Program-made: the position numbers and the translations under genes
Notes under the pieces: model-generated
What the model saw: the letters and a program-made list of their open reading frames with translations, nothing else
What the model was told of the DNA's origin: nothing
Databases searched by the model: none
Assembly: GCF_900114035.1 (NCBI RefSeq)
Contig: NZ_FORP01000014.1
Span: forward strand, 1-64,000
DNA from: Amycolatopsis sacchari
Lineage (GTDB): Bacteria; Actinomycetota; Actinomycetes; Mycobacteriales; Pseudonocardiaceae
Length of the DNA stretch: 64,000 nucleotides
Direction of reading: 5' to 3'
Shown here: positions 9,044 through 18,600 of the stretch, in pieces
Layout: each line of letters opens with the position of its first letter
How positions within the stretch are numbered: position 1 is the stretch's first letter

Positions 9044-9366
9044 CAGTCCTCCGGCAGCGACAGGCGCACGCGGCGCTTCGGCTTCTCCTCCTGCGGCACG
9101 GTGCCGACGATGCCGGCCTGGTCGTCGTCCACGGTGAAGGTCACCAGCGGATCCCCGACCGACAGCTCCTCGCCGTCCGCCACGTGCAGCTTCGCGACCC
9201 GGCCCGACTGCGGGGACGGGATCTCCACCGCCGACTTCGTCGTCTCCAGCTCCAGCAGCGGCGCGTTGCGCTCGACCCAGTCGCCCTCGGCGACCAGCCA
9301 TTCCAGGACGGTGGCGCTGATCAGGCCCTCGCCGAGGTCGGGCAGGGGGAAGGTCACTTCAGCCAC
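9043..9366 (-). CDS. Stand-alone lipoyl-domain protein (E2-like)
   Basis: A 107-aa protein that is almost entirely one lipoyl domain: [20 protein letters not shown], then [19 protein letters not shown] with the modifiable lysine at residue 44, then [12 protein letters not shown] charged tail (KPKRRVRLS) follows. There is no peripheral-subunit-binding domain and no catalytic HxxxDG acyltransferase domain, so by itself it can only carry acyl or reducing groups. It overlaps the E1 beta gene by eight bases upstream and the hydrolase by one base downstream. It likely accepts the product of the E1 alpha/beta pair. Confidence 0.88.
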   Translation of the reverse strand: MAEVTFPLPDLGEGLISATVLEWLVAEGDWVERNAPLLELETTKSAVEIPSPQSGRVAKLHVADGEELSVGDPLVTFTVDDDQAGIVGTVPQEEKPKRRVRLSLPED

Positions 9367-10342
9367 GGCGGTACTCCAGAGTGGTCTGCACCCCGGTCAG
9401 GATGCGGTCGATGCTCGGCAGGTACTCGTCTTCCAGATCCCCGGAGGGGTAGGGCACGTCGAAGCCGGTCACGCGCTGCACGGGGGCCTTCAGCTCACCG
9501 AAGCAGCGCTCGGTGATCAAGGTGGCGACCTCCGCGCCCAGCCCGGCGGTCAGCGGCGCTTCGTGCACGACGACGGCGCGGCGGGCGCGGGACACCGACG
9601 CGGCGAGGCCGTCGGTGTCGATCGGCTTGAGCCACCGCAGGTCCAGCACCTCCAGCTCGACGCCGTCCTCCGCCGCCAGCTCGGCGACCTGCAGGCAGCG
9701 GGACACCATCGCGCCCCAGGCGACGAGCGTGGCGTGCTTGCCCTGGCGCACGACCCGGCTCGTGCCGACCGGGTCGGTCGCATCGGTCGGTTCGAAGGAC
9801 TCCTTGTGCCAGTACCGGGACTTCGGCTCCATGAAGATCACCGGGTCCGGATCGGCGATCGCCTGCCGCAGCAGGCGGTAGCCCTCGCTGGGCGACGACG
9901 GCGAGACGACCTTCAGCCCCGGCACGTGCGCGAACAGCGCCTCCAGGCTCTCGCCGTGGTGCTCCGGCGCGCGGATACCGCCGAAACTGGGCAGCCGCAG
10001 GGTGATCGGCATGGGCATCGTGCCGCGGCTGCGGTAGTGCAGGCGCGCCACCTGGTTGACGATCTGGTCGATCGCCGGGTAGCTGAACCCGTCGAACTGG
10101 ATCTCCGGCACCGGGCGCCAGCCCGCCATCGCCAGGCCCACCGCCATGCCCATGATCGCCGACTCGGCGAGCGGGGTGTCGAACACGCGCTCTTCACCGA
10201 ACTTCGCCTGCAGCCCGTCCGTCACGCGGAACACGCCGCCGAGCCGTCCGACGTCCTCGCCGAAGAGCAGCACGCGGTCGTCGTCCTCGCACGCGTGCTG
10301 GAGCGCGAGGTTGAGGGCCTGCTGGAGCGAGTACTCAGGCAT
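9359..10342 (-). CDS. 2-oxoacid dehydrogenase E1 component, beta subunit
   Basis: A 327-aa transketolase-like pyrimidine-binding subunit. Typical stretches are ALQHACEDDDRVLLFGEDVG (with the Glu that activates thiamine), VFDTPLAESAIMGMAVGLAMAG, and the C-terminal ALVVHEAPLTAGLGAEV-type region. The length is standard for PdhB/BkdB/AcoB subunits. It overlaps the alpha-subunit gene by eight bases and the lipoyl gene by eight bases, so the trio is tightly coupled. Substrate preference (pyruvate, branched-chain, acetoin or aryl-pyruvate) cannot be read from sequence alone. Confidence 0.92.
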   Translation of the reverse strand: MPEYSLQQALNLALQHACEDDDRVLLFGEDVGRLGGVFRVTDGLQAKFGEERVFDTPLAESAIMGMAVGLAMAGWRPVPEIQFDGFSYPAIDQIVNQVARLHYRSRGTMPMPITLRLPSFGGIRAPEHHGESLEALFAHVPGLKVVSPSSPSEGYRLLRQAIADPDPVIFMEPKSRYWHKESFEPTDATDPVGTSRVVRQGKHATLVAWGAMVSRCLQVAELAAEDGVELEVLDLRWLKPIDTDGLAASVSRARRAVVVHEAPLTAGLGAEVATLITERCFGELKAPVQRVTGFDVPYPSGDLEDEYLPSIDRILTGVQTTLEYRRG

Positions 10343-11297
10343 CGAGGGACTCCTTCCAGGCGCGCTGCTGGTCCAGCAGGGCCTTGGTGGGCTCGCGGTA
10401 GACGAACGAGAACAGCTCCTCGCCGGGCCGCTGCTCCAGCGCGAGGAGCCCGTCGCGGACCTCGCGGACGACCCGCGCCGCGTGCTCCTCCGCCTCGGCG
10501 ACGGTTTCGGCGGGCAATTCCCTTGCGGCGCGGGCGATCGGGTCCTTCTCGGCCCAGGCCTGCTCCTCCTCCAGCGTCCGGTAGCGGCCGGGGTCGTCGG
10601 AGGTGGAGTGCGGGCCGATGCGGTAGGTCATCGCCTCGATCACGGTCGGTCCACCACCGTTGCGCGCGCGGTCGAGCGCTTCTCGGGTGGCCTCGTGGAC
10701 GGCCATGACGTCGTTGCCGTCGACCTGCCGTCCCTCGATCCCGTACCCCGCGGCGCGCGCGGCGACGGAGCCACCCGCGACCTGGCGTTCGGTCGGCACG
10801 GAGATCGCCCACCCGTTGTTCTGGCAGAAGAAGACGACGGGCAGGCGGTAGACACCGGCGAAGTTCATCGACTCGTGCACGTCACCCTGCGAGCTCGCAC
10901 CGTCGCCGAACCAGGTGATCGCGGCGCCACCGGTGTCGTCCAGCTTCGCGCCCATGGCCCAGCCGACCGCGTGCGGCACGGGCCCGCCGACGACGGCGTT
11001 GAACGGCGCGAGCCGCGAGGCCCGCGGGTCGTAGAGGCCGCCGTGCCAGACGCCCAGGTGCGTGGCGAGGTATCCCACCAGGTCCACGCCCATGGCGACG
11101 GCGGCACCGAGGTCGCGGTAGTTGGGGAAGGCGAAGTCGCGCGTCAGGTCCAGCGCCGCCGCGCTGCCGACCTGCGCGGCCTCCTGGCCCTTCATCGGGG
11201 CGTAGCCGGGGAGCGCGCCCTGCCGCTGCAGGGCGATGGCCTCCTCGTCGATCCGGCGGGCCACCAGCATCAGGCGGTACAGCTCGCTCAGTTCCAT
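10335..11297 (-). CDS. 2-oxoacid dehydrogenase E1 component, alpha subunit
   Basis: A 320-aa thiamine-diphosphate enzyme subunit, first gene of a five-gene minus-strand operon. The ThDP motif is GDGASSQGDVHESMNFAG ... CQNNGWAIS (GDG-x(about 28)-NN). The phosphorylation-loop-like RIGPHSTSDDPGRYR is also present, as in branched-chain and pyruvate E1 alpha subunits. The start is ATG 11297; the frame remains open upstream, but those residues look non-coding. The operon has no E3 and no conventional acyltransferase E2 in this window. Confidence 0.92.
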   Translation of the reverse strand: MELSELYRLMLVARRIDEEAIALQRQGALPGYAPMKGQEAAQVGSAAALDLTRDFAFPNYRDLGAAVAMGVDLVGYLATHLGVWHGGLYDPRASRLAPFNAVVGGPVPHAVGWAMGAKLDDTGGAAITWFGDGASSQGDVHESMNFAGVYRLPVVFFCQNNGWAISVPTERQVAGGSVAARAAGYGIEGRQVDGNDVMAVHEATREALDRARNGGGPTVIEAMTYRIGPHSTSDDPGRYRTLEEEQAWAEKDPIARAARELPAETVAEAEEHAARVVREVRDGLLALEQRPGEELFSFVYREPTKALLDQQRAWKESLDA

Positions 11298-11434
11298 GCC
11301 CCGAAGCGTGCACAGCAGGGCGAACGCTGGGCAAGAGTTGCGTTTTCGGCTGATCAATCTGCCCAATCTGGCCAGTTACCGCCGGGTATCACTGGACAGG
11401 TTGCCTACTGGTAAAAGGTGTCGGTGTGCCGGGC

Positions 11435-11440
11435 TAGACT
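11435..11440 (+). promoter_or_regulatory. Possible -10 element for valS
   Basis: TAGACT matches TAnnnT, about 50 bases before the proposed GTG start. No convincing -35 lies at 16-18 bp, so this is a weak call. The rest of the 195-bp gap (11298-11492) holds a short direct repeat (AATCTGCCC/AATCTGGCC near 11356) that might serve the divergent dehydrogenase operon. Confidence 0.3.
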
Positions 11441-11492
11441 GAACGCCATCCTGTCAACCCCGGTGTTCGCAACAGATGAGGTGGCAAAACGC

Positions 11493-14036
11493 GTGTCCGA
11501 GACCACGCCGAACGTGCCTGACCGCCCCGTGCTGGACGGTCTGGATGCCAAGTGGGCTGAGGCGTGGGAGCAGTCCGGCGTATACCGGTTCGAAGCTCCC
11601 GGTGAGCGCGCCGCGGTGTTCTCCATCGACACCCCGCCGCCGACCGCCAGCGGCTCCCTGCACGTGGGTCACGTCTTCTCCTACACGCACACCGACATCG
11701 TGGCGCGCTTCCAGCGCATGCGCGGCAAGCGCGTCTTCTACCCCATGGGCTGGGACGACAACGGCCTGCCCACCGAGCGCCGCGTGCAGAACTACTACGG
11801 CGTGCGCTGCGAGCCGTCGCTGCCGTACGACCCGGACTTCGTCGCGCCCGAACCCGTCATGAAGAAGGGTGAGCGCCCGGTCAAGGACATCTCGCGCCGC
11901 AACTTCATCGAGCTGTGCGAGGTGCTGACCGCGGAGGACGAAAAGGCGTTCGAGCAGACGTGGAAGCGGCTCGGCCTGTCGGTCGACTGGTCGCGCACGT
12001 ACACGACGATCGGCGGGCACGCGCGGCGCGTGTCGCAGCGCGCGTTCCTGCGGCTGCTCAAGCGCGGCGAGGCGTACCAGGCCGAGGCGCCGACGCTGTG
12101 GGACGTCGGGTTCCGCACCGCGGTCGCGCAGGCGGAGCTGGAGGACCGCGAGTACGCCGGCGCGTGGCACCGCATCGCCTTCCACAAGCCGGACGGTTCG
12201 CCGGTGTACATCGAGACGACGCGGCCGGAGCTGCTGCCCGCGTGCGTCGCGCTGATCGCGCACCCCGACGACGAGCGCTACCAGGGCCTGTTCGGCTCCA
12301 CGGTGACGTCGCCGGTGTTCGGCGTCGAGGTGCCGGTCGTCGCGCACCCCGCGGCGGAGATGGACCGCGGCGCGGGCATCGCGATGTGCTGCACCTTCGG
12401 TGACCTGACCGACGTGCAGTGGTGGCGCGAGCTGAAGCTGCCGACGCGCACGATCATCGGCCGCGACGGACGCATCCTGCCCGAGCCGCCCGCCGGGCTG
12501 GACGGCGAGGCGGGCCGCAAGGCGTACGCCGAACTGGTCGGCGCGACGGTGCACACCGCCCGCGAGCGCGTCGTGGGGATGCTGCGGGACAGCGGTGACC
12601 TCGACGGCGAGCCGCGCAAGACCGTGCGCCCGGTGAAGTTCTTCGAGAAGGGCGACAAGCCGCTGGAGATCGTGTCCAGCAGGCAGTGGTTCATCCGGTC
12701 CGTCGAGCACCAGGACGTCATGCTGCGCCGCGGCGCCGAGCTGCAGTGGCACCCGGCGTACATGAAGGCGCGCTACGACGACTGGGTGCGCGGCCTCAAC
12801 GGTGACTGGCTGGTCAGCCGCCAGCGGTTCTTCGGCGTGCCGTTCCCGGTGTGGTACCCGCTCGACGAGTCGGGCGAGCCGGACTACGCGGCGCCGATCC
12901 TGCCGACCGAGGACATGCTGCCGATCGACCCGTCGTCGGACACCCCGCAGGGCTACACGCCGGAGCAGCGGGACCAGCCGGGCGGCTTCACCGGCGACCC
13001 GGACGTGATGGACACCTGGGCCACTTCCTCGCTGACGCCGCAGATCGCGTGCGGCTGGGAGGAGGACCCGGAGCTGTTCGCGCAGACGTTCCCGATGGAC
13101 CTGCGGCCGCAGGCGCACGACATCATCCGCACGTGGCTGTTCGCCACGGTGCTGCGCGCGCAGCTGGAGAACGGCACGCTGCCCTGGTACCACGCGGCGA
13201 TCTCGGGCTGGATCCTCGACCCGGACCGCAAGAAGATGAGCAAGTCCAAGGGCAACGTCGTCACCCCGCTGGGGCTGCTGGAGCAGTTCAGCCCGGACGC
13301 GGTGCGGTACTGGGCCGCCAACGGGCGGCCGGGCACGGACACGGCGTTCGACCAGGGGCAGATGAAGATCGGCCGCCGCCTGGCGACGAAGTTGCTGAAC
13401 GCCAGCAAGTTCGCGCTGGGCTTCCCCGAGCCCGCCGAAGGTGCCGAGATCACCGAGGCGCTGGACCAGGCGATGCTGGCCGCGCTCGACGACGTGATCC
13501 GGCAGGCGACGGAGGCGCTGGAGAACTTCGAGTACACCGTGGCGCTGGAGCGCATCGAGCGGTTCTTCTGGTTCTTCTGCGACGACTACCTGGAGCTGAT
13601 CAAGCAGCGCGCCTACGACGAGGACGGCGGTGCGGCGACGCAGTCCGCGCGGCTGGCGCTGCGGAAAGCGCTTTCCTCGCTGCAGCGGCTGTTCGCGCCG
13701 TTCCTGCCGTTCTGCACGGAGGAGGCGTGGTCGTGGTGGCACGACGGCTCGGTGCACACGGCGTCGTGGCCGGTGCCCGGGGGTGCCGTCGATGGCTCGC
13801 CTGAGGTGATCACGTTGGCCAGCACCGCGATCAGCGCCATCCGCAAGGCGAAGAGCGACGCGAAGCGGTCGATGCGCTCTCCGGTGGAGAGCGTGCGGAT
13901 CGCCGGTCCGGCCGGTCAGGTCGAAACGCTGAACAGCATCGGCGGCGACCTGCGGGCGGCGGGCAACGTGGAGGCGCTGGAGTTCACGCCGGAGGGCGAG
14001 GAACTGCGGATCGAGGTCCAGCTGGCGGAGGTGTAA
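11493..14036 (+). CDS. valS: Valyl-tRNA synthetase (short actinobacterial type)
   Basis: An 847-aa class I aminoacyl-tRNA synthetase that charges tRNA-Val. The HIGH signature is HVGH (residues 57-60, in SGSLHVGHVFSYTHTD). The KMSKS loop is intact at about 581-585 (DRKKMSKSKGN). CP1 editing-domain residues and the DWxxSRQRFFG block (DWLVSRQRFFGVPFPVWYP) are present. The long C-terminal coiled coil of E. coli-type ValS is lacking, which is usual for this archaeal-like form in actinobacteria. GTG 11493 is chosen because the mature-like sequence (SETTPNVPDRPVLDGLDAKW) begins there. An upstream in-frame extension of 25 residues is unlikely. Confidence 0.93.
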   Translation: MSETTPNVPDRPVLDGLDAKWAEAWEQSGVYRFEAPGERAAVFSIDTPPPTASGSLHVGHVFSYTHTDIVARFQRMRGKRVFYPMGWDDNGLPTERRVQNYYGVRCEPSLPYDPDFVAPEPVMKKGERPVKDISRRNFIELCEVLTAEDEKAFEQTWKRLGLSVDWSRTYTTIGGHARRVSQRAFLRLLKRGEAYQAEAPTLWDVGFRTAVAQAELEDREYAGAWHRIAFHKPDGSPVYIETTRPELLPACVALIAHPDDERYQGLFGSTVTSPVFGVEVPVVAHPAAEMDRGAGIAMCCTFGDLTDVQWWRELKLPTRTIIGRDGRILPEPPAGLDGEAGRKAYAELVGATVHTARERVVGMLRDSGDLDGEPRKTVRPVKFFEKGDKPLEIVSSRQWFIRSVEHQDVMLRRGAELQWHPAYMKARYDDWVRGLNGDWLVSRQRFFGVPFPVWYPLDESGEPDYAAPILPTEDMLPIDPSSDTPQGYTPEQRDQPGGFTGDPDVMDTWATSSLTPQIACGWEEDPELFAQTFPMDLRPQAHDIIRTWLFATVLRAQLENGTLPWYHAAISGWILDPDRKKMSKSKGNVVTPLGLLEQFSPDAVRYWAANGRPGTDTAFDQGQMKIGRRLATKLLNASKFALGFPEPAEGAEITEALDQAMLAALDDVIRQATEALENFEYTVALERIERFFWFFCDDYLELIKQRAYDEDGGAATQSARLALRKALSSLQRLFAPFLPFCTEEAWSWWHDGSVHTASWPVPGGAVDGSPEVITLASTAISAIRKAKSDAKRSMRSPVESVRIAGPAGQVETLNSIGGDLRAAGNVEALEFTPEGEELRIEVQLAEV

Positions 14037-14040
14037 GCCG

Positions 14041-14272
14041 TCGTGCGCGCGGTCCGGTTCGCGGCGTTCGGCGGCCGCGAGGTGCTGCGGGTTGCCGTCG
14101 TGCGTGTGGTTCGGTTCGCCGTGCTCGGTGGCCGCGAGATGCGGTTGGCGGTGTAGCGCGGTGCGGTTCGCGGAGTTCGGCGGCCGCGGGTTGCTGCGGG
14201 TCGCCGTCGTGCGTGTGGTTCGGTTCGCCGTGCTCGGCGGCCGCGAGATGCGGTTGGCGGGGGTGTAGCGCG
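14041..14272. repeat. Four degenerate copies of the oxidoreductase 5' end
   Basis: Four imperfect units of about 52-60 bp lie head to tail between valS and the oxidoreductase. Each would translate as a variant of the gene's own first residues (VRAVRFAAFGGREVLRVA, VRVVRFAVLGGREMRLAV, AVRFAEFGGRGLLRVA, VRVVRFAVLGGREMRLAG). Units 1 plus 2 together resemble units 3 plus 4, so a roughly 115-bp pair was duplicated again. Two units end in TAG. None has the rest of the gene, so these are not genes. Confidence 0.85.
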
Positions 14273-15166
14273 GTGCGTGCGGTGCGGTTCGCGGAGTTCG
14301 GCGGCCCCGAGGTGCTGCGGGTCGCTGACGTGCCGGTGCCCGAGCCCGGCCCCGGGCAGGTGCGCGTGGCGGTGCGGTTCGCGGGCGTGAACCCGGTGGA
14401 CTGGAAGATCCGGTCCGGCCTGTTCGGCGGTTCGCTGTCGCGGCCCCGGGGCCTCGGTCAGGAGCTGGCCGGGGTGGTCGACGCCGTCGGCCCGGACGCC
14501 GCGTTGTCGGTGGGCGACGAGGTGTTCGGCTGGGCGATCGGTGGTTCGTACGCCGAGTACGCACTGGCTTCGGCTGTGTTCCCGAAGCCGCCGGGCATGT
14601 CGTGGCAGGACGCGGCGGCTTTGCCGGTCGCGGGCGAGGCTGCGCTGCGCGGGTTGCGGGAGCTGGCTGTGCGACCGGGCGAGGTGCTGCTGATCACCGG
14701 AGCCAGCGGTGCGGTCGGTTCGCTGGCCACACAACTGGCCGTGCGGCGCGGGATCCGCGTGGTCGGCACCGCGGGTGATCCGTCCTTTGTGGAGTCCCTC
14801 GGTGCGACTGGAGTACGGTACGGTCCCGGCCTGGTCGAGCGGGTGCGGACGCTGGTGTCCACTGTGGACGCGGTGTTCGACGCGGCGGGCCACGGCATGC
14901 TGCCGGACGCACTGGAACTGCGCGGCTCGGCCGACCGCGTCCTGACGATCGCCGACCCGGAAGCCGAGTCCCTCGGCGTCCCGTTCTCCGGCGGCACCCC
15001 CGACACGACGACGCCGGAGGTGCTGCGCGAGCTGGCCGAGGCGTACACGGCGGGCAACCTACGGATCCAGCACGCGGCAACCTTCCCGCTGGAAGAGGCT
15101 GCGGAGGCCCACCGCCTGAGCCAGACGGGCCACGCGCGGGGAAAGATCACGCTCGCGGTGAGCTGA
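14273..15166 (+). CDS. MDR-family NADP-dependent quinone oxidoreductase (zinc-free)
   Basis: A 297-aa medium-chain dehydrogenase/reductase of the quinone oxidoreductase class. The N-terminal GroES-like half has FAGVNPVDWKIRSG and GQELAGVVDAVGPD. The Rossmann half has LLITGASGAVGSLATQLAVRRG (NADPH-binding AxGxVG-like loop), and no zinc-binding cysteines are seen. A C-terminal HRLSQTGHARGKITLAV closes the family pattern. The start is GTG 14273, where the intact first repeat unit leads straight into the conserved domain. The substrate is unknown. Confidence 0.88.
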   Translation: MRAVRFAEFGGPEVLRVADVPVPEPGPGQVRVAVRFAGVNPVDWKIRSGLFGGSLSRPRGLGQELAGVVDAVGPDAALSVGDEVFGWAIGGSYAEYALASAVFPKPPGMSWQDAAALPVAGEAALRGLRELAVRPGEVLLITGASGAVGSLATQLAVRRGIRVVGTAGDPSFVESLGATGVRYGPGLVERVRTLVSTVDAVFDAAGHGMLPDALELRGSADRVLTIADPEAESLGVPFSGGTPDTTTPEVLRELAEAYTAGNLRIQHAATFPLEEAAEAHRLSQTGHARGKITLAVS

Positions 15167-15221
15167 ACCCGAGCTGACAGGGCCGAGCTGACAGGGGCGG
15201 GCCCTGGCGGGCAGCTGCATC

Positions 15222-15590
15222 GGGTGTGTTGGCCCGGGCCGTCCCGCGCCAGGTGCTCCCGCCGACTGCGGGGGCCCGGTCGCCGGTGCCGGTCGGCGTC
15301 GCGCGGCTACTCGCGGCGTGTGTTGGGCCGGGGCGTCGCGTCCGTTTGGCTGGGAGGTGTTCCAGTCGGTTGCGGGGGCCGGGTCGCCGGTGGTGGGCGG
15401 CGTCGCGCGGCTACTTCGGGTGCGGTGGCACGGGTCGTCTGGCCCGTTCGGTTGTCAGGTGTTCCCATCGGCTGCGGGGCTGAGCCGCGGGCGGTGGGCG
15501 GCTGCTCCAGGTGCATTGGCCCGGGTCGTCCCGCGCCAGTTGCTCCGGTCGGCTGCGGTGGCCCGCGGCGCGCGCTGAGCGCACGCGATC
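15222..15590. repeat. Degenerate tandem repeat, about 4 copies of about 96 bp
   Basis: Units begin near 15222, 15317, 15416 and 15510. Recurring elements are TTGGCCCGGGtCGTCCCGCG, a GGTGCTCC(C/G)GTCGGCTGCGGG stretch, and GGTCGGCGTCGCGCGGCTAC. No frame shows conserved protein content. The surrounding gap 15167-15697 holds no gene that I can support. Confidence 0.7.
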
Positions 15591-15697
15591 GAGCCGCTGC
15601 TCAGGGAGTGCATTGCCGGACGAACTGCCCCGGCCCATTGACGCGTCAGCTGCTTCCGACGGACACCTGCTCGTGGCAAGCGCGTTAACCTGCCCAA

Positions 15698-18600
15698 GTG
15701 AGCACCGAGTTGACTCTGCTGTCGCGGGTGGCCTTCCGCGGGCAAGGAGGTCACCGGGCCCCGCCTGCGCGATCTGCTCGCCCTGCTGGCCGCCGACCTG
15801 CGAGGCGGGTGCGGGACGGCACGCCTCGTTGAAGGGCTGTGGCCCGACGACAAGCCCGAGAACCCCACCAAGGCGTTGCAGATTCTCGTGTCCCGGGCGC
15901 GCGCCCTGCTCGGTGCCGACGTGATCGCCCGCACGGCCACCGGCTACCGCCTCACCCTGCCCGACGAGCAGGTCGACGTGGCCGCGCTCCACCGGCACCT
16001 CGAAGCCGCGCGGAAGCACGCCGCCGCCCACGAGCACGCCGCCGCACTCGCCGAGGCCGAAGCCGGTCTCGCCCTGGAACACGACGCCTGCTCGCAAACC
16101 CACGGCGATGATCCGGATCCCGCGGGTCCACCTGCCACCAGCGCTGGCCACGGGCATCGCGCCACCTCCGCCACCCCGCTGAGCGAGGCGGCCAACAGCA
16201 GCACCGTCGCCAGCCCGCTGGCCTCACCGAGAATCCCCGCCGCCAGCAGCTCCGACGTCAACCCACCCGCCACCGGGGCAAACCACTCCGCCGCCAACCC
16301 GCTGGGCTCGCCGCGAACCTCCGCCACCGCCCGCACCGGGCCCTCCGCCGCCAGCCCGCTCGCCACGCCGCGGCCCCCCGCCGCCAGCCCACCCGGCACC
16401 GGCCCGGCCGCCAGCCCTCCCGCGGCGCCGCGAACCCCCGCCGCCAGCCCACCCGGCACCGGCCCGGCCGCCGCCAGCCCACCCACCACCTCCACCCCCC
16501 TCGCCGAACTGCGCGCCGCCAGCGCCGTCACCTTCCGCGAACTCCACCGCCTCCGCGCCCTGTCCCTGGCCCGCCTCAACCGGCACGCCGAGGCCCTCCC
16601 GGCCCTGCTCGCCGCCGCCGGTGGGCACGACGAGGAGCTCCTGCTGGAGCTGCTCCGCTGCGAAGCCGCTACGGCCGGGGCCTCCGCCGCCCTCGCCCGG
16701 TACGAGGCCTACCGCCGAACCCTCCGCGACGAGCTCGGCACCGACCCCGGCCCCGCCCTCCAGGCACTCCACCGCGACCTCCTCCAACCCCCGGTGCGCC
16801 ACGGCGTCCAGCACGAACCCAACCCACTCCTCGGCCGCGACGACGACCTCGCCGCCGTCGTGAGCCTCCTTCGCACGGCTCGCGTCGTCTCGATCGTCGG
16901 GCCCGGCGGGTTGGGCAAGACGCGTCTCGCGCACGCTGTGGCCCGAGAGGCTGATCAGCGCGTCGTCCACTTCGTCGGTCTCGCGGGTGTGACGCGTGAG
17001 GAGGACATCGCCACCGAAGTCGCCTCCGCGCTCGGGGTCGTCGAAGCCCGGCGCCCTGGTGCGAACGTCGTCGCCGGGATCGCGCAGGCGCTCGGGTCCG
17101 CACTGCTGGTGCTCGACAACTGCGAGCACCTCGTCGGCGGCGTCGCCGATCTCGTGCACGCGCTCGTGTCCCTGACCCGCGACGCACGCGTCCTCACGAC
17201 CAGCCGCGCGCCGCTGGGCCTGTCGTCCGAGTCGGTGTACCTGCTGCCCGAACTCGACCTGTCCACGTCCATCGAGCTGTTCACCCAGCGCGCGCGAGCC
17301 GCCCGCCCCAGCGCCGAGCTGCCCGCCGACACCGTGGCCGAGCTGTGCCGCCACCTCGACGGGCTGCCGCTGGCCGTCGAACTGGCCGCCGCCCGCGTGC
17401 GCGTCATGTCCGTCGCCGACCTCGCACACCGCCTCGGCGACCGGTTTTCCACGCTGCGCGGCACTTCCCGCGACGCACCGGCACGGCATCGCGCACTGCA
17501 CGCCGTCGTCGAGTGGAGCTGGCAGCTCCTCGCCCCGGAGGCGCAGCAGGCGTTGTGCACGCTCTCGGTGTTCCCCAGCGGTTTCACCGCCGAAGCCGCG
17601 CAACGCCTCGGCGCCGCGGACGCGCTGGAGGAACTCGTCGACCAGTCGTTGCTGAAGGTGACCGACACCCCGTCGGGCACCCGCTTCCGCATGCTGGAGA
17701 CCGTCCGCGAATTCGGTGCGGCGAAACGGACGGACACCCGCGTCATCGAGGATTTCTGCGCCTGGGCACGGGAATACGCCCTCGAACACTACGAGGGGCC
17801 CTTCGGCGCCGACCCCGCGTACGCGATGAGCCGGCTGCGCACCGAACAGGACAACCTCGTCCAGGCCCTCCGCTACGCCATCGAACGTCAGGACGGCCCG
17901 ACGGCCGCCGCGATCGTGGCCGGATTGGCGGCGTTCTGGACCTTCACCTCAACCTACGGACGCATGGCGGTGTTGATCGAGGGCGCGGGCCGGCTGCTGT
18001 CCCACTACCGCCCGGACCCCGAGTTCGTCGAGGTCACCCGCGCTGCGGCCGCGGTGTGCACCGCGTACGCCTTCGCCGTGCAGTTCCCCCGCGCCACGCG
18101 CACGCTGTACGTCCTGCGCCGCCTGCCGCCCGCGCCGCCGGACACGCTCATCCGCGCGCTGGCGGTGCTCGTCGCGGCCGTGCCCGAACTCGATATGTCC
18201 ACTTTAGACGAATACTGCGCGAGCCCGTGGCCGTGGTTGTCCGGGGGTGCCAGCGCCGTCGCCAGTTACGTGCGTGAGGGCGACGGCGACATCGACGGCG
18301 CGCGGCGTGACGCGGAACGGATGCTGGCGGTGTTCGAGCGGGAGGGGCAGCCGTGCATGCGCATACTCGCGTTGTCCCGGTTCGGCGAACTGCACCTCCA
18401 CCTCGGCAACGGCGAGCAAGCGCGCCAGTACCTCGGCAAGGCGTGGCGGCTGCAGGAGGAACTCGGCGTCTGGACCGACGAAATCGGGCTTCGCTGGGCG
18501 CTGGCACTGGCGTCGCTGCAGGTCGGGGAGGTCGAGGCAGCCGAACGCTGGGCCGAGGACGCCAGGACGGGTGCGGACGACGACCGGTTCACCTACCGCT

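Noticed and set aside
15167-15697. Possible small genes in the 96-bp repeat region
   Set aside because: Frames in both directions follow the repeat unit, without ribosome binding sites or conserved residues.
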